This document shows positions 11,144 to 23,219 of a DNA stretch of 64,000 nucleotides, one piece after another. The stretch spans positions 1,302,001 through 1,366,000 of the forward strand of contig JAUCEF010000008.1 of assembly GCA_033558025.1 (NCBI GenBank), written 5' to 3'. Each line of letters starts with the position of its first letter. The first letter of the stretch is position 1. This DNA is from Phytophthora sp. 'mugwort' (taxonomy: Eukaryota; Oomycota; Peronosporomycetes; Peronosporales; Peronosporaceae). The translations under genes were made by a program, and so were the position numbers. The notes beneath the pieces are model-generated. The model was not told the DNA's origin. It saw nothing but the letters and a program-made list of their open reading frames with translations, and ran no database searches.

Positions 11144-12273
11144 ATGGCACTCGCGCTCCGCTTCGCCGAGGAAGGCGAGTTCAGGTGCGTTTGACTTCTT
11201 CGTATATCCCCCTGACACATGTTTACCCCCTCTCTCTTCTCCCCTTTACGTTCAGCTCCCGCGCATGCGATATCACGCCCTATGACGCCCCTGACATCGC
11301 CTCGAGCAAGGCCATCTTCCGCGTAATTTTTCTCGCCACCAAAATAAAGGTTACCTTTTATTACATGTTTGACGCTATATGTCGTACACCAGTGGAGCCG
11401 CCCCGTGCGTCAACTAGCAGGACTTCAAGCTTTGGAACCTGTTAAAGTTAAGACCCTGATCGTCGCCATGCCCGGCGCAGCTCAGCAGTTCGTACAACAG
11501 CTAACAGCTTCCTGGACGCCCGTGGGGACGCTAGTGACCAACGACCAGGCTTGTGTACGAGTTAATTGCTTCATCCACTTGCGACATGATGTTGACTCAA
11601 CCTTGCGGCCAACGTTTACCATGTGTGTCTATAGCCGCCTTGCAAGCTGCAGGCGGACGTGAGCTCGTCTCCTGCCGCCGGTCTGATCCTGTCGAAAATG
11701 GGGGTCAAGGTGTCGGAACAGGGCAATACCCTCGCGCTGCTGGTGGGGCAGGAAGTGCCCGTCGCGGCAACGTGGCCCTGGCTCAACAAGTTGAGGGAGC
11801 ACGTGGATGCAGAAGATGTCGTGTGTCTCGACTCGCAGCTGTCGACCATCTATGCGGATCAGTATGGTGCAGACGGGGAAATTGGGGCGAAACTGAGGAT
11901 GCTGGCGACGTCGAGCGTGACGGAGGAGATGAAGATGGATCCACCCGTGCGACCTCTTGAAGTGCCACAGTTTGTGACCGGAATCCCTGCGGCATTGTTA
12001 ACTCATGTACGTTTTAATGAGCTGTATGTCTTTGGTGAAAGAGCTGATGAGGTTTTTTGAATGAATATTGCGTAGGGGGAGCTTCGGAAGCGTCGTGTGC
12101 GTGTATTCGTGAGTCTGCGCGATGTATCCACTACTCAAGTCGACGTGATGCGCAGCTTTTTGCCTTTGACTTCGTCAACGTCCACGCTCAGTGCGTTGGA
12201 GCGTCCAATGCTCTTCCAACCGACTGCGCATCACGACGGAGCAGCACGCTCACTCAACGTGTTGTACACGTAA
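11144..12273 (+). CDS. PSMG1: Proteasome assembly chaperone 1 homologue
   Basis: Five exons give one open protein of 273 residues: 11144-11184, 11256-11322, 11393-11554, 11653-12006 and 12076-12273. Every junction is GT-AG and keeps phase; the third intron could instead end at 11646, adding Leu-Gln. The family member PAC1 pairs with PAC2 in the cytosol to scaffold assembly of the 20S proteasome alpha ring. The match rests on the overall layout and the C-terminal half: VPQFVTGIPAALLTH corresponds to the PAC1 segment (PPnIv..LPAAvLsyCQ), followed by a beta strand and tail (RKRRVRVFVSLRDVSTTQVD). Length is close to the human protein (288 residues). The start is the first ATG, with exon 1 encoding only 13 complete codons. 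AATAAA-like signals follow at about 12315-12330. Identification is by family pattern, not a search. Confidence 0.7.
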
Positions 12274-12487
12274 GTCCATCGTGACTGGAGACTGGTGATT
12301 AACCGCCAGCAGGTCAAAATAAAACGAATAAAAAGTGTATTTGGAGCACATTTTCTCGGGTTTATTTCTGGTCTAGTGGCATGAGTAAGGTCAAAATAGC
12401 GTCCGTCAAACCCAGACGTACATTGTGGAGGGCATGGCTGCGTGAGGATATCGAACCTCTGCTGGGCTCGAAGAGTATACGGTCAGA

Positions 12488-15068
12488 ATGGATCAACACT
12501 ACGCTAAAGCCGCCTCTGTGCGTCCATTCTCCACCCGGTTCCTCCCGAGCGATGGCATCCCAGAGTATAACGCGCTACTGGACAATCATTTAGGAAAGCG
12601 ACGGGAGTTCCTGCTGGGCAACCGTCACGCACTGGAGCTGATGCAACAGACAGGAGTAGTTGAACGCGTGGAGACACAGCCGGATAACCCGAATCAGTAC
12701 GTGGTGCACATTGCCGAAAAGCCTATTTACCGACGAAAACGACTGCCGCCTCGGTCACGTTCTGGTCCGTTGCAGCTTCCGGAATCCCAGACGATGCCAT
12801 GGCGACAGCCTCGAAGTCTCGTAGAGGGATATGCAGGCCCGACTAGTGACTCACTCAGTACCGCGAAGAAGGCAAATGCTGCGACGTTAAAAGGTCTCAG
12901 CCGAGCTTTTAGTTCCAATCCAATACTCACCACGTCGTGTAAACCGGTACTGAAATCGGCAGCAGTAAACCGCTTGGCACTTTTCGGGTCGACGAAATGT
13001 ACCGCGTTGTTGGAATTTTCTGGTGTGACTACCGGTAATTCCTTCCACTGTGCAGTGTCTGAAGTACCGTCATTTCATGTAGACGAACAGCGTCCACGGA
13101 GTCGCAGTACCGTACCCGTAATTTCTACCCTTACCGTGAACGAGATTAAGCCTAAAGGAGCTTTACCAAAGAGGTCGACGTCTTCTACAGCGACGACAAT
13201 TGCTATTCATCCAACAAAAGGTACCGTGGAGCATTTATTAGAGAGTGATGCCACATTCATGACCCAAATCCGGGTGATGAAGGAGCAGCTCGTGGAATTG
13301 GAGACCAAAAAGGCAGATTTAGACACCGAAATTGGGCTTTTGCGACGGAAACTGCGTGGTGTGAACGCTGTGCGTGAGAACGACGTGGCGGTGGCACACT
13401 GCTCGTCTATCATGCAGCACCGACTATCGAAAGCTGAGGAAGAATTTATGAAGCTCGTGAAACAGCAGCAAGAAGTCAAAAAGGACGTCGATCGGGTACG
13501 TCGTGAGTTGTTATCACTACGTAAAGTACGACACAAACTTCAAGAAGACATCGAAGAGGTCGCTCAAGCGAATCAGGTTTACGAGGAGAAAGTTTATGCG
13601 TCCAAAATGGTGCGGAATCAGCTCTCAGAAGAGCTCAGTGAGCTCGAACGCCGAGCTGAGGTGGATCTGGAGGCGCAGAAACTCAATTTGCCTCCTGAAG
13701 ACGCAGTTATTGTTGATGTAGCGAAACTCATGGGCGCCGTGCAAGAACGCAACTCGGCACGTCGAGACGCTATTGTCGGATTAACAGAGACTGGGAGTTC
13801 AGGTAGAGCGTTAACGAGACTGCAATTCAACACAGTAAAGCCCTCAACAAGGAGTGGAGTAGGTGGTGAGAAAGCATCCACGAGTCCCGACGGCAACAAG
13901 ACGAGTCAGTTCAACACTCTACTGGACTATTGCGTAAGATAAAAAATGGTAGATATGGGTACACAATTTGGTGTAGCTTACTAACATTGCTGTTATGTTG
14001 TAGACGGCGTTCCGTGTCGTTCAAAACTCGATGGGTTTTCCAGACTTGGCTGCGTTCGAGCAGCAATTTGCGACAATTGAAGAGCAATTACTTTCCAAGT
14101 ATAAAGCAAACCTTGCATTGGCCGATGAAGTAGCAGCACTGGAGAAGGAATTAGCCTCAGTAACTACCGACAAGAAGAGGAATCGTGCCAATGTTCGAGG
14201 CGTCATGCACGCAAACGAAAAGGTCGAACATGATATGCAAGTGCGTGTCCAAACGACCCTCGCGAGCATTCGATCGTACAATGAACTGCGTGAACAGCGG
14301 AATCGCGAGCATGCCAAGCTGCGTGGCATCATGTTGCGCTGTCTGGATGCGCTTCAAATTGACGTTAGAGACTCGGAGCTTCCCAAAGCTGATGTGAACA
14401 ACGGTCCTGGTGGTAACCTCTCGACTACCGGCAGTACGGGATCCAGTACACACGCACTTTATTGGACAGAGACGCCGTCTCCTGAACTTCTGGAGATGTT
14501 GCAACGTAAAATGACTCAAGTGGCGGTGACTCTCAAGGTTAAACACAGTTGCCGTATCCTGGAATTGCCCCCAGAAGCGCTACGGCTGAACCGTGGCCAT
14601 GATGGACGACGCAGTAACATGTTTTCGAATCGGGAGGCTTCCAAGATTGTACTGGGGCCACGAGAGCCGTCCGGCTCAGCGTTAGCGGCCATTCTCGGTA
14701 CAGTTCAGCCACCATCAGTGGAAAACGCGGCTGCCTTGACAGAAAACGTAAGTCTGACGGAAGTGCTGCACGGGTTACATCGTGCTATTAGTCCTGCTCG
14801 GAGAAAGGCAAGTTCCTTGTCATTGATCTCGCCGGAACTGGTCAGACTGGAAGGCTCGAGAGGAAGTACCAGCTCTGGTAACAGCACGGTGCCAAGTACG
14901 AGAGTAACGCCAAGTGCTTTGACTCCAGTGCAAGGAATATCCAGCAGATATTCGCTCGCTGCAATGACTGAGGCAGATAAAGAAGACGAGGAGGAAGAGA
15001 GCGAGTTACTCGATGGGCACGAGGAGACTGAAAATGATGGGACGGATGATGACGACTTGAATATCTAA
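12488..15068 (+). CDS. Large coiled-coil protein, two exons
   Basis: Exon 1 is 12488-12493 through 13933 and exon 2 is 14004-15068, predicting 836 residues. The 70-bp intron has a GTAAGA donor, a perfect TACTAAC branch-point-like sequence at about 13979-13985 and a TTGTAG acceptor. The start ATG has an A at -3 and G at +4. The N-terminus (residues about 1-90) contains a conserved-looking block (NHLGKRREFLLGNRHALELM, then QYVVHIAEKPIYRRKR). Residues about 250-420 and about 490-610 are long, charged coiled coils rich in Glu, Lys and Leu. The C-terminus is low-complexity and ends in an acidic tail (DEEEESELL). No enzyme motif is seen. The convergent neighbour is a tubulin-modifying TTLL relic, so a cytoskeletal or flagellar role is possible, but this is inference only. 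Confidence 0.75.
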
Positions 15069-15146
15069 AACAAATCATTAAATTGCTGGGACCTGACGAC
15101 GCAGACGACTATGAGGATTGTTGCCAGCGGATTGTTGACGAACCAG

Positions 15147-16990
15147 TCACTGCAAGTAACTCGCAGTTTCCTCCACTGCTGCTTGTGACGAGGCCAAGAA
15201 ATGGGGAAAGACCCGGTCAAAGTGGCCACGTCGTTCGTCGTCCATTGCTCGTACGAGATCCCAGTCGCTACTTGTAAAAGATCCAAGTGATGTGTGCCAA
15301 ACCGTTCGATTGCTGGGTTTAATACAACTTCGTGTAGCTGACGGGTTGATTGGTGTGGAGCGCATGATTTTACTGCGTCGGATTGGGCGATTTGAAGACA
15401 AAGAACACGTTTCTTTTGAAGAATTAGACAGAGACTCGAGATTAACTGGCATTTTGTCGCGGGGTACGTTCGTAACTGGTACTTGTAACCCCACCAAGTG
15501 GAACGTATCACTTAGTAGCAAGCCTTTGTCGCGACGATCAAGCGGTGAACCTCCCATTAGTGATGGCGACACATTGACCTCAAGTAGCCATGGACGCAGC
15601 TTGGAGTTCAACATGAGATTAAAGCCGAAAAGTTCATAACAAGAACTTTGACCTGCAAACTGGTGGACAAGTGGTGTAAGAATCGCTTCAGCAGCGATGA
15701 TGGTCTTACAGATGATTGCACGAAGCTGTCGCATGAGCGTCTCGGGCTCGTCCAGAAGCTGCTGGGTCTTAGTGTTCGAACAGCGCCGAGAGACTCCATT
15801 TGCTGCCAGCATCTGCTCGCTGGGTATCGGAATTCTTTACAAAGTCATCATTCCCTTTGTTTATAGCGTAATTGGTCAGATGAGCGAAGCGATTGCGTGG
15901 GTTCTCGAGCGAGTACGGCGACGTACAGAAGCCAGCGATTCCTTCTTGGAAGAGATAGATCCGAAGCGGATCCAGACTCGTGACTAATACGTACAACCTC
16001 AAATCGAATTTGTATCGAGCGCCGGTGCCCAGTAAGAGCGGATCCGCCACGTACTTTTGGATGATTCGTGCTGTCGTAAGTTTCTTCCCATTTTTCGACT
16101 TGGTGGCTAATTTTCGAGTATTTTCACATAGCTTACAAGCGTCGCGATGGGTGAGAAGACGAATCCCACGACCACAGGCAGAAACTGAAGGTTTGATGAT
16201 CCACAGCGGTCCATTCGTAGTCGTCTTTAGTCGTGCAGCTTCGTTTGCGTCCTTGTTTCCGTTTACAACCGCGGGAGGGAAAGTTCCAATGATGAAAGCT
16301 TCGTTACACTCCAGGTGCTCGACGGAAGCTTCAAATTGATTTGGAAGTGAAAAACTTTCGGGAAAAAGTCGTAAAATCGATCCAAACCGTCGACGATAAT
16401 TAACAAGCGTCTTCATGAGTCAATCTTTACGGCCAATGACCCAAGGATCGGGAAAATGGTTAAACGCGTGCGGATGATCACTACGAAAGCGTTTGAACTG
16501 GGTTTTCGGGACGGGTTTGGCCCACGCCAAGTGCCACGTCGTCCACTTTTTACGAGTTCGGAAGAAACCGGCAGCAGCAAATGCACTTTGACACAGTTGC
16601 GCTCCCAAGACGTGCGGTACAAGAGCTGAAGCACCTGAGCGTCCACTGTAGTGATTACCATGCCAGTGTAGTCTCTTACAACCCCGAGAGATGGTAGTAG
16701 TCGAAGCAGACGGTTGGAGGGCGTCCAAGAGGGTCACTGCGACTGAATACGAGCTTCACTACGGATGCAGTGGGGCACTTGTCACTAGGCTCCAAGGTCA
16801 TGATCTGTGAGCCCGTCTCCATTTTAAAGCTTTGATCGTCGCCGCTCTCTTCGTTGTCGATTTCTTCGTCAGCTTAGCCTTCATCGTCGTCATTTTCGTC
16901 TTCCAAATCTTGTGGTGGTTCCCGACGACTTCGAGCTGAGGCCTCCGTCGTGACAGACTCAGTTGCTGTCTCCAAGTCGCCGTAATCGCT
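15147..16990 (-). pseudogene. Tubulin-tyrosine-ligase-like protein, disrupted
   Basis: TTLL enzymes use ATP-grasp chemistry to ligate amino acids (often glutamate) onto tubulin. The minus strand encodes most of the catalytic domain. It has FNHFPDPWVIGRKD (about 16425-16470), the ATP-binding LWIIKPSVSACGRGIRLL (about 16150-16210), IIQKYVADPLLLGTGARYKFDLRLYVLV (given here as IIQKYVADPLLLG and YKFDLRLYVLV, about 15990-16070), HLTNYAINKG (about 15870), KWSLSALFEH (about 15772), and LLEVNVSPSLMGG (about 15560). Two lesions interrupt it. An in-frame TGA at 16420-16422 falls between RKD and LMKTL, where the family usually has Arg (CGA to TGA would explain it). A one-base shift near 15770 sits between LSALFEH and KTQQLLDEPE. 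An acidic N-terminal extension upstream of 16737 also holds a TAA near 16875 and a frame change. The rest is well preserved, so inactivation is recent, or these are sequence errors. It ends 79 bp from the convergent coiled-coil gene. Confidence 0.8.
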
Positions 16991-17056
16991 GCCGCAGACT
17001 CAGTCGTGTCTCCATGATCCCTCTTTAAACTACAGCGTCGCTACACCCGCTTTTCC

Positions 17057-17386
17057 TTAAAAAAAAACTGTTTGAAGGGGTGGACCAAAGATAACGCATG
17101 CAGGCAGTTTTACGACGAATCTATGGTGTAAGCAGACGACACCAGGTCCATCTTTTCGGAAATCTTGATTTTCTCGTCCACATACGAACAACTTCTTGTT
17201 AAATACCTCGTCACAGTACGACTTCTCCAGATTAGAGAGTAACCTTAGCGCCACCTCTCGTACAATGAGGTCTTGGTTACAATTATACCCGAGGAAAGAA
17301 CATGGCGACTGTGTCAGCAGAGGAGTGGCGCGATATGCAGGTCCACGAACTTTATTCGAGAGCAGGATCTCATCGGCACCCCTCAA
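17057..17386 (-). other. Unrecognised open reading frame, about 105 residues
   Basis: The minus-strand frame is open and protein-like, with NQDLIVREVALRLLSNLEK and EVFNKKLFVCGRENQDF, but it has no ATG near its 5' end (the first codon in the open stretch is TTG). It may be an exon or a transposon fragment. No family was recognised. Confidence 0.3.
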
Positions 17387-17389
17387 ATG

Positions 17390-18840
17390 AAATATAACCA
17401 GATGACGGGATTGGTTTAAAATTCATCGTGGGGTCATAGAGTTTGATTTACTTAGTCAAGACGTTGAAGGTCCAGGGAACATGAAAGCTACATAACTGGC
17501 TGGTGGCATTGGACAGTGGTTGGAGAGGAACCGGAACGAGATTCGTCGGGGATCGCGGCCCCCGCGATTTAAAGCTGAGGCGGCTCAAGACTCGACACGC
17601 TAAGAGTAGGGAAGGCTGATACATACAACTGTTAGATGTCTTAGCTAACAATAGTATTACGTGACAATAAGGTACTGTACCTCGATAAGAAAAGTTTTGT
17701 TCAGATCTTTCTTCATCGGGGGACGAGCGTATTAAGGACAATTGCAGGGGTACCACCAAATTTAACCTTCCTTTTCAGCATTTATCGCAGAACCCCCTCA
17801 GACCCCTCGCATACGGGATACCGATACGATCACAATGGTGAAAATGCATTCAATATTATGATCAATCCGGCAGATGGAGAGGCATTGCTGACAATTGTCT
17901 CGACCGATCTCAAAAAGAAGAAAAAGTGGTCTGAGGCTAGCACTGCCTAACTACAGTGTGGAGACTATCTTTATGAGAGAAACAGGCTTCATGACCGTAT
18001 ACGTACGTACAAGACACTGTGTGCAACATGTCTTGAAAAGGGAAATAAGCGCTGGTTCCGGTAAATGCCGTGGCCGACCTACCGGATCTCCACCTAGTAG
18101 GTCAAGATAGGTGCACCGGCTGCCGCGCGTTGTTCACGCATTACCAGTGTTGTAAGCTGGCGGGTTCCAGTTTCCCAGAACCTTGAACGCTCACCAGGGT
18201 GTGCGGTGTCTTCTCGACCGCATTCCAATCGGATCATTAGTGTAGTAAGAATGATGATAATATATGGACTCGTCGCTCCGGTGGAAGACAACAGCGAGGA
18301 CCAAGATGGAGTTCAAGTACAAGAGCTGACAGCACGGACGTTGAAGTTCAAGATGAACGGCCGACACCAAACGGGTAGACCCGCCGATGAAACCCGTAAG
18401 AGCGCTAGAAGATCACCCACAACCGAAAGGACAGCAGGACGGATGGCAGCGGCCGAGGATGATCAAGACCAGTGAAGACGGCGGGGTGGACGCGATCTTT
18501 CAACGGACGGACGAGGGCACTAGTGAACAGACGCCTAGCAGCTAGCACGAGGAGTCGCCGAAGCTGAGGAAGTATTCGAAGACAAGGGAGCGGTCAGTCT
18601 TCGATCTGCCGCAGAACAGAGAAGAGCTGAAAAGCAGATTGCCTGTTGGTTTAATGCAGAGCACTAAGCCGAATATCAACTACCACAACTCATACGGCTT
18701 ATATAGCCGGTTGCCGAAGTCGAATAGCCGAAGTGCTAGGAGGAGAGAAGCAGGTCGTAGCTGAGAAGAGGAAACACCGATCGCTGGTATAGCCGCCGAG
18801 TGTGTGCAGGAGACGGATATCAAAGCCCCGTGTGGTCGTG
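17390..18840. other. Stretch without a supported gene, upstream of the Gypsy LTR
   Basis: Minus ORF 17448-17759 and plus ORF 18206-18475 look like chance or decayed frames. At 18560-18660 the plus strand has a short Glu/Arg-rich open segment (EVFEDKGAVSLRSAAEQRR) of uncertain origin, which may belong to an older retroelement. A TATATAGCC motif at about 18700 could be the promoter of the LTR if the true LTR begins further left than 18841. Confidence 0.35.
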
Positions 18841-19257
18841 CAGAAGAAGCCGAGGCAACAGCCGACGCGCTCGAGTATCAAAGCCCCGGGTGGTCAGCGG
18901 CCGACGCGCTCGGGTATCAAAGCCCCGGGTGGTCGAGCGACGAAACCGAGGCAGAAGTGGACGCTCGGGTATCAAAGCCCCGGGTGGTCGAGCGTCGAAA
19001 CCGAGGCAGAAGTGGACGTACGGTGCGGGCACCAAGAGGTAGTTTAGCCCTCGGTATCAAAGCCCGCGCCGCCGTGCTCCACGCGGCCAGAGATCTCCGG
19101 CGTGTCATACCATAGCCATACCGCGTAAGGACCGCAGTTATCGCCTGCCGTGCATATTCGTGTTGAAGTAGTATAGGGCAGCGGTAGCTGTAGCCACCGG
19201 ACGCCGTCCTTTGATCGAGGCAAGACCGGCACGTGGTTGAAGTTGTAACAGCAGGAG
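18841..19257 (+). repeat. 5' LTR with internal tandem repeats
   Basis: Shares nearly its whole length with 27352-27713. It contains repeated units built on GGTATCAAAGCCCCGGGTGG at about 18872, 18912 and 18967, a related unit just upstream at about 18817, and a diverged one at about 19051. Compared with the 3' copy it has one extra unit of about 54 bp (CGAAACCGAGGCAGAAGTGG plus the core), so unit number differs between the two LTRs. Confidence 0.8.
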
Positions 19258-20149
19258 GTGATAGCTTACTTGGTGGTCATACAGGGCCTTCCAACACGGG
19301 TGGGCTCCAGCCGATAGCCGAGGAAGACCTTTACGAGGCTAAGCCCTGTGGCTCTCCAAGACGCCGATAAGACAAAAGGTCTGAAGCTGAAGAAAAAGCA
19401 GAAGCGGAAGCAGAAATACGGCAGGAAAGAACGGCAAGCAGACAGAAGTAACTGGTTAAGCCCTCCAGCCCCTACGGAGAGGACTGAGGAGGAAAGCAGA
19501 AGCAAGCAGAGTTGAGCAGCAACAGCAGACAGCAAAAGAGACCAAACGATGACGGCACGAAGCGACCGTGCGGCACGGCGATCCAGTGCGCCGACGAATG
19601 GAGGGGCGCAGGCAGCAGTTATCGCTGGAATGCCAACTAGCCACATGCCGCCGGCACCAAAGCGATGGTGGGTGTCTCGGTCACGGATCCGATTGAGTAA
19701 CAATGCAGATAACCAAGACGATGGCGATGGCGGAACGGTAGTCGGCAGCAGCGGTGTGGCATTAGCGAGTCCCAGCGGAGCCAATGCCGATTATCATTCG
19801 AGCAGCGACGAAGGTGACCGACCAGGCAGGCAGACCAACCGTCCGCGGGAGGGAATCAGCCTCCGCAACTGCCAGCAGGACCACCACAACCACCGACAGG
19901 GCCACCGCAGTCGATTAGTGACCAGCAGCAAGAGCAGATGCGGGTGGAACAGCAGCAGAGGAATCAGCCACGCGCAAAACCGTAGCTCCAAGCTCGGGCG
20001 CGACAACAGCCCCGCGATGAGCTAGAAGAGATGAACTGGTGGCACGCGTTAACAACAAAGCAGCAGGAAGCCATGGTGAAGCGGTTCATGCTGTATCCAC
20101 CACCACCACCACCAGCTCAGCCAGCATCCGTGTACGTAATTACACCGGC

Positions 20150-21482
20150 AGCGACCAACCACGGCACCACAAGATGAAGAAGTTGAAAATTGAGCCATTC
20201 AAAGGAACATCCGGCGAGTCCATTGAAGCTTGGTTGGCCTCGATTCCCCAAGCCGTGCAATGACAAGAGGATCTGGGCGGTGAAACATGGTCGGCGCGCG
20301 AGCTTTACTCGGATGTTACCGAACATCTGAAAGAGGGAGCAAGCAAATGGCTGCTGAAGCTATCGGAAAATATGCAGCAAGAGGACAGGAACATATCGTA
20401 CCTGGTCCAGGCCTTGAAGAAGAAGTACTGGCGCAGAGATGACATCTTCCAGATACAGCAACGACAAGCCGCTCGAGTACAACAGCCAGGCGAACGCTTG
20501 AGTGATTATGCCAACAGCCTCCAAAATATTGGTTTGGCATGGGACTGGACTCGGTCTGGTATATCGGCGCCTTCGTCAATGGCATTAACAATGAGCAGAC
20601 TGCGAGCTAAGTACGCGCGTCGAAGCCGCAGACGTTGGAAGACGCAGTGCACTTCGCCGAAGACAGCTTCGGGGAGTTCCGGGAAGGCTTCAAAGTGACC
20701 GACTGGCGTGTCGCCTGACGGTATTACCGTGAGCCCGGCAACGACGAATGCAAAACGACCCCCAAAAGCAAGGAAAGTAAAAAACGAGGTGGCGGACAAG
20801 ATCGATTGGGCAGAGCTCGGTCTACGGCTGGGAGGAGATGCTGACACTCCACCCACCTTCGACACAAAAGGGAAACCGGTCAATGGATTGGCCAAAAATT
20901 TGAAGAATGACCCTTTTTCCTTGGCTGCATTGTCATTGCTGGTGGGAGCCAGTCGCACGGCCAGTGCTGACGACCAGAATATCAAGCCAGCAGCCACTAC
21001 GACAAGAGCAGCACGAACGCTGGAAGTCAAGACAGGAGTACATGACGATGACGTCATCACCGCCATCAACCGGGTTGTCAAACCCGGTTGAGGGCAACCA
21101 GCGCCCGAACAACGGTAACAGTCACGAAGACGCCTGGATTGGTGCCGACAGAGGTAATAGCAGCAGCAGCTACCACGCTGGGTACGACAACAATTATGGA
21201 GGTGACAGAGGCGGCAGAGGACGCGGACAAGGGCGAGGAGGCCGTACGGGAGTCGAGAATTACGGATCACCGGACTCCCGACCCATTAAGCAGAGGAAGG
21301 CAGAATCGACCTGCAAGTATTGCGGCCAGACTGGTCACTGGTGGCGTGAGTGTCCAGCACGAAGTCAGACGATGTTTGCAATGGCATCAACACCGACGCC
21401 GTCAGCCGTTGCAGCAACTACGCAGCCGACACAGGGTGCGACAGCCGTGACACCGGTGCCGGGAAACGAGTCGCGACAGTAG
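20150..21482 (+). pseudogene. Gypsy gag (capsid and zinc knuckle), disrupted
   Basis: The capsid-like segment starts KKLKIEPFKGTSGESIEAWL (about 20170-20240), is cut by a TGA at 20261-20263, and continues as ETWSARELYSDVTEHLKEG and QPGERLSDYANSLQNIG before shifting frame near 20530. The next recognisable piece (NEQTASxVRASKPQTLEDAV, then EFREGFKVTDW) is in another frame. A nucleocapsid CCHC knuckle, CKYCGQTGHWWREC, lies at 21312-21353 with the standard C-x2-C-x4-H-x4-C spacing. Gag would package the element RNA. The Ser/Gln-rich ORF at 19549-20025 may be its N-terminal extension. Confidence 0.7.
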
Positions 21483-22479
21483 AGGCGGGGACTCTAGTGT
21501 CAAGTATAGGACCCACCCCAATGAACGAAAGAGAAAGAGGAAAGGCCGAGGAACTGCAAGAAGGATGAGGAAGACCGAGCAATGTCAGGTCCGGCTAGAC
21601 GCAGGAGTTCGTAAGACGACGGATCAACGATCGTCGCCACCAACCTCAACGAGTGCTCCGACCAAGGGGAAGAGTACGGGGTCGTTTTGAACCGTGCTCC
21701 AACCCAGGGGGAGAGTGGTAAGGAAGCGGACACGCACGCGGATTTGGTCACTTCAGCCAGGACACACGAGCACGCTGAACAGGTCACGCACACCGCGGCA
21801 GACGCGCACGAGTTAAGGACGATGCCGCCGGTGGGTGCAGCAGGCGACCTTATTGCTGAGTGGAGGACGACGTACACAGGCGGCTCGACGATGACAGAGA
21901 CGAAGAGAAGTGGAGATACCTGCAGTGCGCCAGATACTGGTAAGCGAGTTCCGGAAACAGGAACGCGCTAAGGTACTACGAGTTGCGGTCCGGCGGAAGC
22001 TCAACGTACCCCTAGGCATATCGGGCATAAGTCCACGTCGGAGGCGGAAGGAAACGTCCATTGCAGTAGCGGCTATCCGACGCACCGGGCGGCACGTTCG
22101 CAAGTTCGCTGCGGATTTGAGGAAGGCGAAGGAAATAGATCCTACAGGGGGGCCAGCTAGTCCCGAAGACAGACGAAGAATGTCTAAGCTACATGCAACA
22201 GTTCGAAAAAACCGTACCTGATGTGTTATCGGAGCAAGGACGCTAGCAGACATGCGGTCTGTACGACGCCAAGCGGTCAAAGCGTCGAAACAGTACCGGG
22301 CAGCGCGCCGGTATGGCGACTGCAGCAGAAGCAGCGACTGACGAATCAGGAAAAGCCTATCGGATCCGAGAGCCACGTGTTCGGAACCAAGAGAGAGAAA
22401 CGCAAGCCGCGGAAAGTGTATAAGTACGTGAAGCAGGGCAACTACGGAGATGTGGAACTCGTACGAAATGATGACGGAA

Positions 22480-23200
22480 GTATGCTACGAATGGCACAAC
22501 TGCGGTCGACCATTACAAGCGGCACGAGCAGTCTGCCAACAACTCTGCTAGCATTGTCCAAGACGTACACACACGAGGTACGCCTCGATAACTGCGCCCA
22601 GTTCAGCGTAGTAGGCGCCGAATTGCGGAAGTATGGCCGTTGCGTGATCAGGCAAGCGCCCGTATATGTCGTAGAAGGATTTGGCGGGGGACGCTCTCGA
22701 GTGTTGGGCGCCTGGCGTTTCCGAGGCACCACCCCGTACCAATAACGGATTGCAGTAGATGCACTGGTAGTCAAGGGCCAAGCCGATGGGTTTCTCATCG
22801 GAGAAGACTCGATGGTCGATAAACAAGCAAAAAATGACTTCAGCAAGAGGGAGCTGAAATACTGGGATGAAAGCGGAGAGATGGTCATCCTACCCTTCAC
22901 GTGTCATGGCATCACGTCACTGCGGCAAGACGGGAGTACCACACATGCCGCTGTGAGGTTGGCAGTGAAGCCGAGGACGAGCGCACGCAGTATAGTCCGG
23001 ATGGTCGTGGACGCTGAGGAAGGAACTGCCGGCATCTTCATAACAAAGCCGAGTACCAGACGCCACTTGCTGATGGCGCCGACGGTGGACGTAGTGAAGG
23101 ATGGAGCTGTACGTGTAGTCGTTCTGAACATGGAAGGCAAGCGCGAGAGGTTGCTGGCACGAGAGGCACTAGGAACTTGGATACCCACGAGACATGGGAC
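22480..23200 (+). pseudogene. Gypsy aspartic-protease region with altered active site
   Basis: The region reads EVRLDNCAQFSVVGAELRKYG, given here in two parts as EVRLDNCAQF and SVVGAELRKYG, followed by YVVEGFGGGRSRVLGAWRF, a flap and core pattern of oomycete Gypsy retropepsins. It ends in FLIGEDSMVDKQAKNDF and VILPFTCHG. The catalytic D-T/S-G triplet is D-N-C here (22587-22595), and a TAA lies near 22743, so it should be inactive. Confidence 0.65.
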
Positions 23201-23219
23201 GAGACCATGCAGACGCTGT

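Noticed and set aside
16420..16422. TGA recoded as an amino acid in TTLL
   Set aside because: Oomycete nuclear genes use the standard code, and the separate frameshift and extra upstream stop make pseudogenisation simpler.
19258..19290. Primer-binding site next to the 5' LTR
   Set aside because: TGGTCATACAGGGCC and neighbours do not match the usual initiator-Met tRNA complement well enough to call.
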